DNA of 64,000 nucleotides from Epiperipatus broadwayi (taxonomy: Eukaryota; Onychophora; Udeonychophora; Euonychophora; Peripatidae), in assembly GCA_028023455.1 (NCBI GenBank), contig JAQFVV010000027.1, forward strand, positions 4,461,845 to 4,525,844. The letters are read 5' to 3'. Every line of letters starts with the position of its first letter. Positions within the stretch are counted from its first letter, which is position 1. The notes beneath the pieces are model-generated. The model was not told the DNA's origin, did no database searches, and was given only the letters and a program-made list of their open reading frames with translations. This document shows positions 33,895 through 45,650 of this stretch, piece by piece. Position numbers and translations under genes: made by a program.

Positions 33895-34489
33895 GCCTTT
33901 TTGTCTAATATTCTTGCAAAATGGTCTGTAACTTGACTTATACACATCCAAGATAAATCAGATTTTCATTATAAATGGAAAAAAACAAGTTTTACTCAGT
34001 ACAATACACAATCAAACACATAATTTGATCACACATAATAATAAAGTACACTTTCTTTATTGTTTTAAATGAATAGATTATCCAAAATAAAGCACTTCAA
34101 TCAATTTCAGCTTAAAATTTTCATAAATGCTAATTCCACCCATGGAAAAAATGTGGTCAATGTAAATCAAAATTATTTTTATTTAAGAAAAGAGAGAAAA
34201 TTATTTTATGCATTGTACAATTAATAATCAACATTGTATTATCAATTGATATTAAACATATAGTGGAATATGTTATTACTTGCATAATTTTTAGTTAGTA
34301 CCTTCATAATTCATTTTTGACATATGCTTTTACTACAGATGTAAAGAAAATGTCAAAAAAGCAAAAAAAATATAAATTTCATTTAATACCAAATTAAAAA
34401 CAAAATTTGTTTATGTACATTAAAAAAAGTATATTAATAATTCATTTTAAAATATGAACATTACTTTTTTTTTCCACCAATTCCATTCT
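33895..34489. other. A+T-rich stretch, nothing recognised
   Basis: No gene or repeat family recognised. Confidence 0.5.
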
Positions 34490-34660
34490 AGGCTTTAATA
34501 ACTAATAGATGCCAGTGGATAGTGCTTAATACATCCCTATTCTATGCTATCCAATATTACCAGACTAATTTCAAGTTTATAGCTTTCATCAGTGAGAAGC
34601 TTTGGATCATGGAATAGTGCACCTGGACTTACAATGCAGATGGTGAAAGACAAATGTGTG
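34490..34660. mobile_element. MITE-B fragment
   Basis: Central MITE-B text: TATCCAATATTACCAGACTA, then TTTCATCAGTGAGAAGCTTT and AGTGCACCTGGA. The arms are eroded (GATGCCAGTGGATAGTGCTT on the left). Confidence 0.55.
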
Positions 34661-35459
34661 GTGTTAAAACAGCAATGTGTTAGATGAAATCATGTGATAT
34701 AATTATATGCTATTTTATTATTTTAGGTATATTATTTCAAAAATAATTTTTATTTGATCCACAATATTTAAAACTATTGTGTAGGATTGGTTAAATTTTC
34801 AAATGCTTTAAATTCATATTATAAATTGAACAGGTGTCTATCTCAGAAAATTTCCAAGTATATCTCTATTTTGCAGAAATCAAATTAGTTTGAATTTAAT
34901 TAATATAGTATACATTTTATGCCTCCTTTTCTAATTTAGCAATATCTTATATTGCTTGCAGTCTATATGGCTGTAAATATTTTTTGCTTTTTGCAAATGA
35001 TCATTATTTTTGTCTACTTTTTAAGACAAATATTATATAACTCACTGGAAATAATGACTTCAATAAGAAAAGGCAAATGTATTTTAATATAATAACTGAC
35101 TATAAGAAAACAATCAACTGAGTCCAATTATAGAAGAACTAACTTTATTTCTTAATTTTTGTGATTTTATGGCTTTATGTTTTTAATTTTTTTATACAAA
35201 TATTTTAATATTTATTGTAAATAATGCTTATAATTAAAAAGAAGTCAAATTTGAAATGATACTTTTATAAAACAAATGCTCTATTTAGGAACAGTATGAG
35301 ATACTGCTTATAACACTTTCTTGACAACACTACGTTGTAACTATTGTGCATTAATTAATATGTAATTAATATTTTATATCTATAGTAATTTTACTGTCCC
35401 CTAGACATAAATGTATTATTTTAAATGAAAACAGTATCAGCAAAAAAAAATGTTCATCA
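34661..35459. other. A+T-rich stretch, nothing recognised
   Basis: No gene or repeat family recognised. Confidence 0.5.
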
Positions 35460-35615
35460 TTTATGCCACCCTATGCAAGCCATAGTAATCAATGGACGTG
35501 AGAAAGTTTAATCAAAATCTTTATCTAGTGGCTACTCATTCAATATCCCCTGATTAGTTTCTAGATTATGGATGTGAGAGCACTGCACCTACATCTTTGG
35601 ATCTAATGCAACTCT
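35460..35615. mobile_element. MITE-B, left half
   Basis: TGCCACCCTATGCAAGCCAT, then AGTAATCAATGGA, TCTAGTGGCTACTCATTCAA and GAGAGCACTGCACCTACATC. The inverted arm is missing. Confidence 0.65.
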
Positions 35616-35784
35616 CCAGCATACACCTATTACTTATTTAGTTAATTATAAAGCTATGATCCCAAGATGAAAATACAATAATGTTTTCAATCCAAGCTCT
35701 TTCATTTGCATAGTCATATAGATCTGAACCTCATCCAGTATCTATTCTCCATCATCCTTTGATTGTGATTGGTTAAACAATAAA

Positions 35785-36165
35785 ACGTCACATAATCATG
35801 ATTTCTTATGCTTACACAAGCTGTTAAAACAGTGAGTTTGTTTTCCCAGGATAACAGAATAATTATTTACCTCTGGGATCCTGTCATCTCATTTGAGAAG
35901 CCCTAGTGGCAACTTGAGAGTTGCATAAGGTCCAAATATCTATGTGCAATGCTATTATATGCAAAGCTTCTGACTAATGGAGGCCACAAGCTAGAAACTA
36001 GTCTAGGGATATTGGATGAGTGGCACTGAATAGTGAGGGATTTTGATGCACAAACCTTATAACATCCATTGATTACTATAGTTTTCACTGGGTGTTGCTA
36101 CTATATGGAGAGAGTTACTACTGTTTTAACAGATTTCATAAAAATAGAAAATGATCATGTGATAT
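35785..36165. mobile_element. MITE-B, near full-length with both outer extensions
   Basis: The left extension CATAATCATGATTTCTTATG...GCTGTTAAAACAGTGAGTTT is inverted at about 36112-36160 (CTACTGTTTTAACAGATTTC, AAAATGATCATGTGATATTT). The centre has GCCACAAGCTAGAAACTAGT and GGGATATTGGATGAG. It shows that the complete family is about 380 bp with pairing ends. Confidence 0.7.
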
Positions 36166-39100
36166 TTTATGGTTTATTATTATTAAAACTGCAGCAATTA
36201 ATTGTGTATTGCATTTCTTGAATTGTTTTTTATTTAATTATAAATATATTTATATATAATTAAAAATGTGAACCATTGATTTTAAAAAAAAATTAACAGC
36301 GGTAAAAAAAAAAAAACAGTTTTAATGGTTAGATAATTATACAGAATTTTAAAAATCTTTGATAGCAGATCATGAAATTAACTAAAAATAATTTTTAAAA
36401 TTTACATTATTTTTTATTCTACAGCTCATTTTAATTTAAAGAATTGTAACAAAATAGTCTATTTATGTAGACAATATGAAGAAGGGAACAAACTCTAGTC
36501 ATGCACTTTTACAAATTTACATGCACTGAGTTGAGTGGGTGTAAATTCGTAAAAACACAAGACTGGAAATATAATGAGTTGTAATTCAAAAAATTTTAAT
36601 CTTATCCTACTTAAAATAGCAACCATAAATTTAAAAATTACTATTAAAAAAGTTACAGAAACTGAAATATTTTATTATATAGTATATTTGCACAAAGGAT
36701 AGCACTTTTTTAAATTAATAATACTTTTTAAAAAAAATTTTATTCATTAATTATATTTTTTTCAATTTTACTCTTTGTTTTTTTTTAATCAGATTACTTG
36801 TGGAACTAGAAAATTTTCTATTTTGAATGGGACATAGAAAATCTTTCATTAAATAGTTCTTCATATTTGAACACTATTTTTACAATTAAATCATTTTTCT
36901 ATACAATATATTGATAAATAACATTATTTATTACAAATTTTAAGCTTTCAAAGGATATATATTTTAAAAATTAATATTTTATGTTTTAAAAATATGAAAA
37001 TAAATATCTAAATGAAGTTCTTGCCTATAACAATGGAGGAGGATCCCATCGGATGTAATTTACCGATTTAAAAAATTAGAGGAACGAAATATTAAATATT
37101 TGAATTTTATGTTATTGAAAGAAGGATATTTAGAATTAATTATTATCAAAGAAAGAAAAAAAATTCTAAAAGTTAATAAATTATTTATTATTTTTAAATT
37201 TTAAAAAATATTTTCTTTACAATTTTGACAAAAACAATTTCGTTTTATCTAATAGAAACTGCTTCCACTTGCTTTAACAAACATTTTAAGAGTTGTCTTT
37301 TTTTAAAAAAAATTTTCAAAAACAATCTCCTATTAGTGGTGTAATTTTTGGTCTAAAATAAAATATTTTACAAACATATTGCTTCTTAATCTTTAATTTG
37401 CAAACAAATTACTGAAAATTACAATTTTTATTAAGAAATGTAGATTATTCAATGATTTCTACTAAAACACTTGGCCAATCAGGAATTCTCACTTCTGTTG
37501 AATTCTAGGCACTGTCCTCATGGTATTATCACACTAACAGGATACTGTTAATCATGAAGAAGATCCACTTAATACTGATAACTTCAGATTTGGTTTCAAC
37601 TAATATATTAAAATACATTAGTTGTAATTGCAGAAAAGAGATGCACACCATACTATAAGACTACAAATAGGCTTAAAATAATGTAGAGAAGACATAATGA
37701 TCGCAACACCACCAAACACTATAAATTTGGATGAAATAACTCTCACTTTGCCTCAGACTGCTAATATACTTTGAATATAAGGCAATGAATTAAATTTTTT
37801 GGGCATAGAATATCATTACAATTGTTGATTTTTAATTTATGAGGCATTTTAAAAATCAATTTAGATTGCTATCTGTGGTAAACCCATGTAGGAAATTAGT
37901 TATATGTTTTAGATTTAACATAATTTTAATACACACAGCACTTTCAAACTATATTTAGGAAGGAGAAATGATTTCTCTCTCTGTATGTTGCCAGTTTCCT
38001 TAAATCATTCTTATTTTATAAAAGGCTGGAATGATCATTGATATTTACTATCCAGCTTTTACAGATGAGTTATCTAGTTGATGTTCTAAAAAATAAGAGC
38101 ACTACAGTAATATTGGCAGTGCTGTACCGTATATTTACTTTTTTACATACAATCTGATAATGCTGTATTTACTGTAGTTATTAAGATTACATATTTGACT
38201 TGTTATTTATTTGCAATGGGGTTAAAATGAAGAAACATAACTCTACCTTATGCTCTTTATTTATCTGCATTGAATGAAGCTTTGTTTAAGTCTGGTGTGG
38301 ATTAAATTTTGACTCATTAACATTATTCATTAAGTAACTCTTTTCTATAAGTTCTGAGATAACAAAAATGATTGCTTTATGCCTGCTGGTGTCTGATTAA
38401 ACAGTATCTGTAAAATTAATATACTACTGTGTATAGCCATAGTATTTGCTTTATCAATTATTGTACACTATTTCATGTTATATGCTATTCAAAACAAATG
38501 TAAATATTATAAAATGTTACAATCTTAGACTTATGCAATATTCCAATTTATCAGATTATATTGCAAACACATGCATTTTTTCTTTCTCTTTTTTCCCAAA
38601 GTTTGATATGGCAAAAAAGTGCCTTAAATACAGTCAAAGTGCCTCATAATCCATGAATAAACATTATCTGCTCTTTATGGTTTGCTTTCATAAAAGTTTG
38701 ATGTTCTTTTCCCCTAATGTTTAACCTGCATCAGTACCTATTATTTCAGTAATTTTCTGTAAAGGGCAGCTGTAATCAGTGAGCAACTTTTATGCCTTTT
38801 CTAATTGATGTGTGTGAAAATGGGGGGAAATCTTCCATTTTCTTCTTAGCTTGAAAAGAGACATATTGGTCCATCATGACAGTTTTTGTGAAAAAAATAT
38901 TTTACCTTCAACATTATTTGTTATTGTATAATATAATAGGTGAGTAATACATATTTTATTGTTTTTTATTTGATTTTATAAATATTTGATGCAAAAAAGA
39001 ATACCATTTTGATTGATAATTTTTGTCAAATATTTTAATTTTTATCCCCACATTTTTGAAATATTACAATACCTTACAGTTAAGATAATATATTTTTTTA

Positions 39101-40056
39101 TTCCACATGTATAAGTTATTTGTTTCATAAGTAGATATATTTCAAAATCTTAAAATTTCAATTATATCTCTATAATTTAGTAAGTCTAATATTTTATCTA
39201 TATTTTTATATATAGTTTGAAATATTATATTTTTATTTTATATAAAAAATCTTATTTATTTCATAAGTTACGAATAGTTCAAAATGTTAAGATTTCGATT
39301 TAATTCCTATTTAGTATGTAGATGGTAAAAAGAATCGCATTTTTGGAATTAAATATGGTTTAAAAAAAACATACCCATTTAAAGAGTTATATAATAAAAT
39401 GAAACAGCATTTTAATAGTAAAAAAAAGCAAAAAAATATTTTTTATATTGCATTAGAAAGCTTAACAATTTTATGAAAGGTTCAGCCAAAAATCTAAAAT
39501 GGACGACTACTATAAGAATTCTCAAGTCGATGTGAGCTTAAAGACATCAAAACGACTGGAAAGGTCGTGTATCCTAATAATGGAGCTGCTAATATATATA
39601 TATATATAATTTATTGAAGAAAAGGATACTATGTAGAATGTGTATATTTGTGGAAACTGAGTTATTCTGATATATTATTAATTTGTGAAAACCATATGTA
39701 TTAAAATTTCTTTAACATCTCTTATACACTTTAATGCAATCTTTTTATATAATTTCTCTTTATTTTGCTTACATTTTTAAATATTTCTGAAAACCAGTAG
39801 TCAGACACTTCACTTACCATTTAATGTTTTTAAAAACTAAAATTATTATAGAATAAGTTAAGTCTTTGTATTTTTTTAGTAGATGTGAATGGGTGAAAAA
39901 CATACAGTTAAATATATATGTCAAAGCATTATCACTACTTATTATAAATAATTATATTATTTTTTGTGCTGCTTATAATATAATGTTTATTTAAATGTGT
40001 TTAATGTTAATTTAAATATGTGTATTATAAATGTAAAAAACATCTGAATAATATTC
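36166..40056. other. Repeat-poor A+T-rich stretch, no gene recognised
   Basis: Nearly 4 kb without any mobile-element family that I recognise and without a convincing exon. The part 37.4-38.9 kb is less A+T-rich and of higher complexity than its surroundings, but its longest frame (38446-38649, plus) has no recognisable features. A short (AT)n lies at about 39593-39608. This is the best candidate in the window for ordinary host intron or intergenic DNA. Confidence 0.5.

Positions 40057-40096
<40 letters not shown>
40057..40096 (+). repeat. (AT)12(GT)8 compound microsatellite
   Basis: A pure AT run (40057-40080) passes directly into GT (40081-40096). Confidence 0.95.
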
Positions 40097-40106
40097 AAAT
40101 TTATCG

Positions 40107-40250
40107 GAAGCAGTGAACACTTAAACAAAACCAATATTAATAACAATCAATACTCTCAATCTATTGTCAATGCAATAAAAAAGGTTGCCTTGACAACAGA
40201 TTGAGATTGTTATTAATATTGTTTTTATTTAAGTGTTGATTGCTTTCACT
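40107..40250. mobile_element. 144-bp MITE with element H ends
   Basis: GAAGCAGTGAACACTTAAAC...AATAACAATCAATACTCTCA pairs with TTGAGATTGTTATTAATATT...TTAAGTGTTGATTGCTTTC; the centre is a run of A. The ends and subterminal GGTTGCCTTGACAACAGATT are those of element H at 23.4-25.1 kb, so it is a deletion derivative of that family. Confidence 0.75.
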
Positions 40251-40366
40251 GAATTTGCATTTATAAATCTATATAGCCATAAGCATTATTAGTTTTATTA
40301 TATATATATTAATAATTTTTATTAGTCATTAATTAGATTAGAGATTATCTATTTAATGAATAATAT

Positions 40367-40668
40367 TTCTATAGTGTAATTTTTCACTACACTACTCTCA
40401 CACAAGATAGGAACTTGTTTCTATCAACTACACTACAAAAATATTATTCATTTGCAGCAATTCTCTATCTGTATATACTGAACAATAATAAGATATGTTT
40501 AAGGGAAGTAATATGGGACACTGATGAATTCTGGTTCATCCCAAAATGTTCATCTCAGGAAACATATGCATTTTCACATGTCTTTGTTCATCTGTTTATG
40601 ATTACATTCCTCTACAAGGTGTTACCTTGAATGAGAGGGGTGTAATGAAAATTACATTACAGAAATAG
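40367..40668. mobile_element. MITE-G, copy 1 (about 300 bp)
   Basis: The left end ATTTCTATAGTGTAATTTTT, then CACTACACTACTCTCA, is inverted at about 40633-40668 (GAGAGGGGTGTAATGAAAAT, TACATTACAGAAATAG). A related copy lies at 56403-56565 (shared GTGTTA, GAGAG.G.TGTA.TGAAAATTAC). No coding sequence. Confidence 0.6.

Positions 40669-40707
<39 letters not shown>
40669..40707 (+). repeat. (TA)n(TG)n compound microsatellite
   Basis: A TA run (to about 40688) followed by TG (to 40707), immediately at the right end of MITE-G copy 1. Confidence 0.95.
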
Positions 40708-41934
40708 TGAAAAGCACTGCATGACCACAGAATACTACACTAACCAATATGTATTATATTGCTAAAATAAGTTTACAACTAAAACCATGAACTTTTATCT
40801 GCTATGTGTGGAATATGCTATAGGGCATGGAACAAAATAAAGTGAAACAGTTTATATTTGTTTTGGTAGCTGCATCTTGCTTGATTATGAATGTTTGAAG
40901 CATTTATCTATTGAGTTTATGAAAGATCTTATTGACTAATGCTATTGCAGAAATATTGCTAGATTAATTTAGCTCATATAAAGTCTGACAGCTAAAATGG
41001 CTGTTTACTTCAGAAATGGTATGGTAGTTCTACAATTTTAGATCACTCTTCTATGCCTAACTGTAGTGATATTTCTGTAGCTTTTTTTTAATGCTAAAAC
41101 TGCAAATGAACAAATACTGATTTGTTATTAATGAGTAATTCCTCAGAGTGCTTTAAAATCTCTAAGCACTTTCCTGTAAGTATCAACTTTAAAAGCATAA
41201 GTGTACACTGATGCTTAAAGTTTAAAGCACATGCTCTCAGGAGTTACTTTGGTACTCGTGTATTAGACTTGCAATGTATCAGACTTACTACACCTTTTCA
41301 CATTTGCATCAATTTTGCTGATAACTTTCTAATCTTGTGATCTGACCAAATAGCATGTACACTGGAACTGATACAAACCTAAAAAGATAAATTTGTCAAA
41401 ACAGACCATATGTACATGATATTTTCACAAGATTTATAAAGCTATCAGCAGTCTCAATACGTATGTGAAAATGTGTAGCAGCTTTAATATGTGACATTAA
41501 TTGTGCCTGACTAAATTTGAAAAAGTACATTTTTAACAATACTAAAAATATAAATTTTACGCAAAAAAGATTAAATATGATACAGCATTAAGCAATTTCC
41601 AAATGTTACTTTAAATATGGATATTTAAGCTGTGAAATTACAAAACAATCACTAAAGCAAAATTGGCAAAAAAACAAAAAAAAGAAGAAGAAGAAAAAGT
41701 ATTCCTATATCTATATCTAAAATATTAGCATGTTTAAATATTATATCTAAAATATCATGTCTATATCTGGTATGAAATTACAAAATGCTTAAAATGAAAA
41801 CACACCTACCATGTAATATATAACAGGAATTGTCACAATGATAAAAAATAATTTGTCTGTTCTATTTTATTTTAAAGTGGATAAAAAAAAATCCAAAATG
41901 GAGGCTTAAAGTAATATTTTTTTTCAAAATGGAG
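40708..41934. other. Unassigned stretch
   Basis: No gene recognised. A local inverted repeat around 41160-41240 (AGAGTGCTTTAAAATCTCTA / TTAAAGCACATGCTCT) and related words TTTCACA..ATTTGTAAAGCTATCAGCA at 41.3-41.46 kb suggest an old hairpin element. Confidence 0.4.
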
Positions 41935-42430
41935 ATTTGCTTAAGACATGGTTCACACAAAAATGGTTATAATTGGCAGCTTGTAATTCAGCAGTTTTAT
42001 AGGCTTTTCAACAGTCCAAATAAATTGTCAATTCCTCTTTCACATTTTGTTTGATGGCTTTCATCAGAGTTGTCATTGTTCTACCATGAATTCTCATGAT
42101 GAAACACTCATCAGTATCCCTGCACAAGCCATCAAACATCCACTGTTCCAGAAAAATTCATTTGGTTTGGTTTTTTTCTTTGTTGAAAAGGCTCTTGTCA
42201 ATTTCAATGATTTTATTAGGGCCTCCAATTTTATGTTTTGCTTGCCCTATCATCACAGTGGCACAAATTTCCCACATACAATGATTCCAGTCTATTAGTT
42301 TTAAATAGATGACATTGCTATCAAAAATGGAATTCTGGAATCCTTCACTTTGCCTTTATGAAGGCCTATTTTATTATTACACCCTTGAATGTTACAACAC
42401 CACTGCTTATCTGATATGTGGATGTAGTCA
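41935..42430 (-). pseudogene. Merlin (IS1595/IS1016-like) transposase remnant
   Basis: On the minus strand, with a few stops, the translation reads KHKIGGPNKIIEIDKSLFNK, then EQWMFDGLCRDTDECFIMRI, HGRTMTTLMKAIKQNV, TIYLDC-KAYKTAEL and YNHFCVNHVLSKS. The order Ile-Gly-Gly-Pro...(V/I)EID-x-S-x-F, then Gln-Trp-(V/M)-F-(G/D)-Gly, then Leu/Ser-Asp-Cys-(Trp)-x-Ala-Tyr and ...VNHS/V is the IS1595-type DDE/DDN domain that Merlin transposons share with bacterial insertion sequences. The first two catalytic Asp residues are present (EID about 42197; DC about 42014). The third position and both termini are not recognisable. Stops replace the Trp of DCW and another codon. No terminal repeats were found. 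A dead remnant. Confidence 0.75.
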
Positions 42431-42706
42431 AATGCATCATTTTCTACTGTTTAACAAAAAAAAATTGTAGTATTAATCAGAAAATGGAAAAGTTAATCAG
42501 CACTGAAGTAAAATCACTTTGAAAAGAACTTATCCAAAGGGAATCTGGACAGCAAATGAAAGTGTAAATTTACCACATTATTGGATGAGATCAGAGGGTT
42601 TATTGGATGGGATTGCAAGGTTAGACATTTATCACAAATGTGAAAGGCATAGCAGGTCTCCTTCATTGCAGGTCTAATAAGTAAGTATCATTACTTCATA
42701 TTTAAA
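42431..42706. other. Unassigned spacer
   Basis: May hold the decayed N-terminal part of the Merlin transposase, but nothing is readable. Confidence 0.35.
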
Positions 42707-43009
42707 ACAGGCAAAACTCACTACACGTATTGCCACACACAGCAAGCTAAAGTAATCAATGGATACCAGATCTAAGATCTAGGTGCAGTGCTCTCAGATC
42801 CAAGGCTCCTCACTGATGAAGACCACAATCCAGAAACTAGTCTGGGGATATTGGATGAGTAGGCACTAGATGGGTATTTTATGCACAAGCCTTCTGGAAT
42901 CCATTGATTACTCTAGCTTGCTGTGTGTGGCAATGCGTATAGTGAGTTTTGCCTGTTTTAACAACAGTTATACACAAGTATAAGAGGTGGTGGTCATGTG
43001 ATGTTTATT
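42707..43009. mobile_element. MITE-B copy with homogenised arms
   Basis: Left arm 42713-42768 and right arm 42895-42950 are inverted copies with 4 differences in 56 bases. Both share a version (GCCACACACAGCAAGCTA) not seen in other copies, which read GCCACCTAGTGCAAGCCA. TTACTTCATATTTAAAA occurs directly on both sides (42690-42706 and 43010-43026) and may be a target-site duplication. The left outer extension is missing. Confidence 0.78.
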
Positions 43010-43744
43010 TACTTCATATTTAAAATATTACATATGTATGTGTGCTATATAAGTAACAAATTATATTATAGCCAATATTGATTTAGTAAATTTTAAAAAA
43101 ACTCTTTGGTGGTTTTTATTCTTTATAATATGGTTTTCATAGCATTTTCAAGATTACTTTGAGAACAATTTTAGAAAAATAAAAAATATAAATTTTGCAT
43201 AGTTTATTAAATATTTCTGTTTATTATTACACAAAAATTGTAAAACAATTATTCAAAACCAAATGAATATATGCATTCACTTTGATTTTATTTGTATATG
43301 TTCTATTTTTAAAAATAGAAGTTAATAAGTTCAATCATAATGTTAATGAAGAAAACTATGGCTGTTAAAATGGCTACATTTTGTGGCACTGATTATAAAA
43401 TATCACCTATTCTTACTGACACCATATTATGATCTTTTGAGATATTCTAAAAATTATAAAGTAATTTTAATATTTTAAAGCAGAATTTTATAGATTTATT
43501 AAAGATAACATTTACTTGTTAGCACATTAAAAAGAAATTTTAAAGAAAGAAGATTCTGTTGGTTTTCTGAAGTCACTGTTTTCTAGTTCACTGTTGAATT
43601 ATAAAGATGTCTTTTGTGGTCATTATGAATTCATTTTTTCAATATTTGCAAAGTTTAAAATATAATTTTTTTAAATGTTTGGAAACTTAAATGTCTAAGA
43701 AATCAACTGTAATTTAGGAACTTTTAGTATACCCAGAGGCAAAA
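43010..43744. other. A+T-rich stretch, nothing recognised
   Basis: No gene or repeat family recognised. Confidence 0.5.
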
Positions 43745-43875
43745 TTCCCCATACAGTAGCACTAGTCAGTGTAAGCCAAAATAATCAATGGATGCAGGAG
43801 AGTTTGGGCAAGATTTTTGCCTCTGTGAAAATAGCTTGTGTATGCATAAAGAATGGTGATCCATTTTTGACTTTC
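43745..43875. mobile_element. MITE-B, internally deleted fragment
   Basis: CCCCATACAGTAGCACTAGT, then CAGTGTAAGCCAAAATAATC and AATGGATGCAGGAGAG. It jumps to the outer extension (AGCTTGTGTATGCATAAAGA, ATGGTGATCC). Confidence 0.6.
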
Positions 43876-44939
43876 AGGATACAGATTTTATATTGAAATC
43901 AAAGATTGAACATTGACCAAAATTGCCACCAGGGCTAATAATAGAAAACATCACCAGTTAAAGGGATAACCTAACAAGTATTATACATTTTAATTTATTG
44001 TTTTGACAATTTACACATTATCACATTATAATTTAATTTCAAAAACTTCAATAAACTTTTTTCTCTGAAAATGTAATTCAAAAAATGAAAATTGAGCCAA
44101 AGTGCATTCTGAAGCCAAATTCATTTTCTTTGAGGATAAATCCAAACTCAGACACAGCTTTGAATCTGCATCTGACAACATCATTTGTTCTAATGATGCC
44201 AAATGTAAAGTGAAGGAGGTCTGGCATATCGGCAAGAATAGACATGCAATTAACAAAAAAGAATCCTGAGTCCCCCTTTTAAAAAAGTGGCTCATCTGAA
44301 CGAACTTATTTACAATTCAAATATTATGCAAATTCTCTACTTTAGTTATTCCTTTATAATCATCACAAGATACTCTTACAGTCAGTGTTCTGTTTATGAC
44401 TACTCAGTAGTCGAAAGTATGCTAAGCATACATGCTATTAAGATTCAATGAAGCCTTTCTCTAGATGTTTTGTATGTATTTATTTTTTTGAATCACATTA
44501 TAATTTGTAAAACAAACTTTATAATTAACGTTTTATTTTCTATTGTATGGGGTCATATTACATTATTACAATTTTTTACTTAAAACAAATTAACAATTAG
44601 TTAATTATGCAAAAAAAAATGGAAAAAATACAAATTGAAAATTAACTGGGTTTTTTTTTTTTTCAAAAAGATCAATATAATTGATTTAGTCAGATTAAAC
44701 GAATCAGAATAAGCATTTAATGTATCAAATTCTAAAAAAAAAAATTGTACAGCTTAAAAGTCAGATTGGAAGTGTTTATTGTCAGATGCAGAGTAACCAA
44801 ATCATTACTGACATTTTTGTTTTGTAAACACATTTCCTGAATTCTTAACCTGTAAAATATTAAAGTTATTATTTTACTTGTAATTAAAATGACATATTTT
44901 AATATTATAAGGTAGTAATTTCAATAATAATTACAATAT
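43876..44939. other. Unassigned stretch with one open minus frame
   Basis: The minus frame 44026-44295 (89 codons) lies in DNA of higher complexity and has a mixed, protein-like composition (QTSFTLHLASLEQMMLSDAD). It has no recognisable motif, no splice signals that I trust and no upstream context, so I do not call a gene. Confidence 0.3.
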
Positions 44940-45165
44940 ATATAAAATGCATCTGGGCGGACATATTGCTAGAAATATGATAATATATGTGGATCCCAAA
45001 AGATATAGAAAGAGACCACATGTGAGATGGATAGCTGAAATTAGGAAGTTTGTTGGTATGCTGTAAAAAAGAGAGGCTAGGGATTGGGTAAACTGGATTA
45101 AGCGTGGAGACACATTTATTCTTCTGTTGATAGAAAAAATCATGATAATGATGGTGATATTCGGA
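44940..45165 (+). mobile_element. RTE-type LINE, extreme 3' end (RTE-3)
   Basis: The plus-strand translation GGHIARN, PKRYRKRPHVRWIAEIRKFV, KREARDWVNWIKRGDTFIL matches the C-terminus of RTE-1 (GHIARR, CKRPRKRSYVRWMDEIRKC, RREAKDQRRWIELG-TFIL). It ends in (ATGATG)-like words at about 45142-45165, the RTE tail. Two stops interrupt it. It is 5'-truncated to about 220 bp. Confidence 0.8.
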
Positions 45166-45444
45166 AAATTACTAACTTTATTGTTTCAGATGAATAAATA
45201 TATAAGAAAATACTAAATAATCTCCAAAATGTATTTTTGCTTAAGAATGTTTATTGGTCGGCTGAGATCATCAAATCTCACATGATTCAATAAGGTTTAT
45301 TATTTATCCATTATTTTTTATTACAATATAATGTAAAATTGTATAACTCTTATACAATTTCATTGATAATTTACTATCTTTTGGATAAAAGTGTAAATGT
45401 TATTAATAATTACGTATTAGGCTGAAAGTTGTAATAATATTAAA
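45166..45444. other. A+T-rich spacer
   Basis: Nothing recognised. Confidence 0.5.
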
Positions 45445-45650
45445 AACCACTAAACATCACATGATGACCATTTCCTCTGCTTATACAAGTTGTTAAAACT
45501 GTGCTTTCGGAACCAAGGCTACTCACTGATGAATGCCACAAGCTAGAAACTAATTTGGAGATACTGAATAAATAGGCACTAGACAGGGATTTTATTTATA
45601 AACCTTTTTGATTGTTATTTGCAGTAGGTGGCACTACTGTAGTCAGTATA
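45445..45650. mobile_element. MITE-B, left-extension variant
   Basis: CATCACATGATGACCATTTC, then GTTGTTAAAACTGTG (left outer extension), then CTACTCACTGATGAATGCCA, GGAGATACTGAATAAATAGG, ACAGGGATTTTAT and GGTGGCACTACTGTAG. The inner left arm is deleted. Confidence 0.65.

Noticed and set aside
42047-42298. Plus-strand frames of 62-83 codons with many His, Ser and Cys residues
   Set aside because: They are antisense to the Merlin transposase relic, whose minus-strand translation carries the family motifs.
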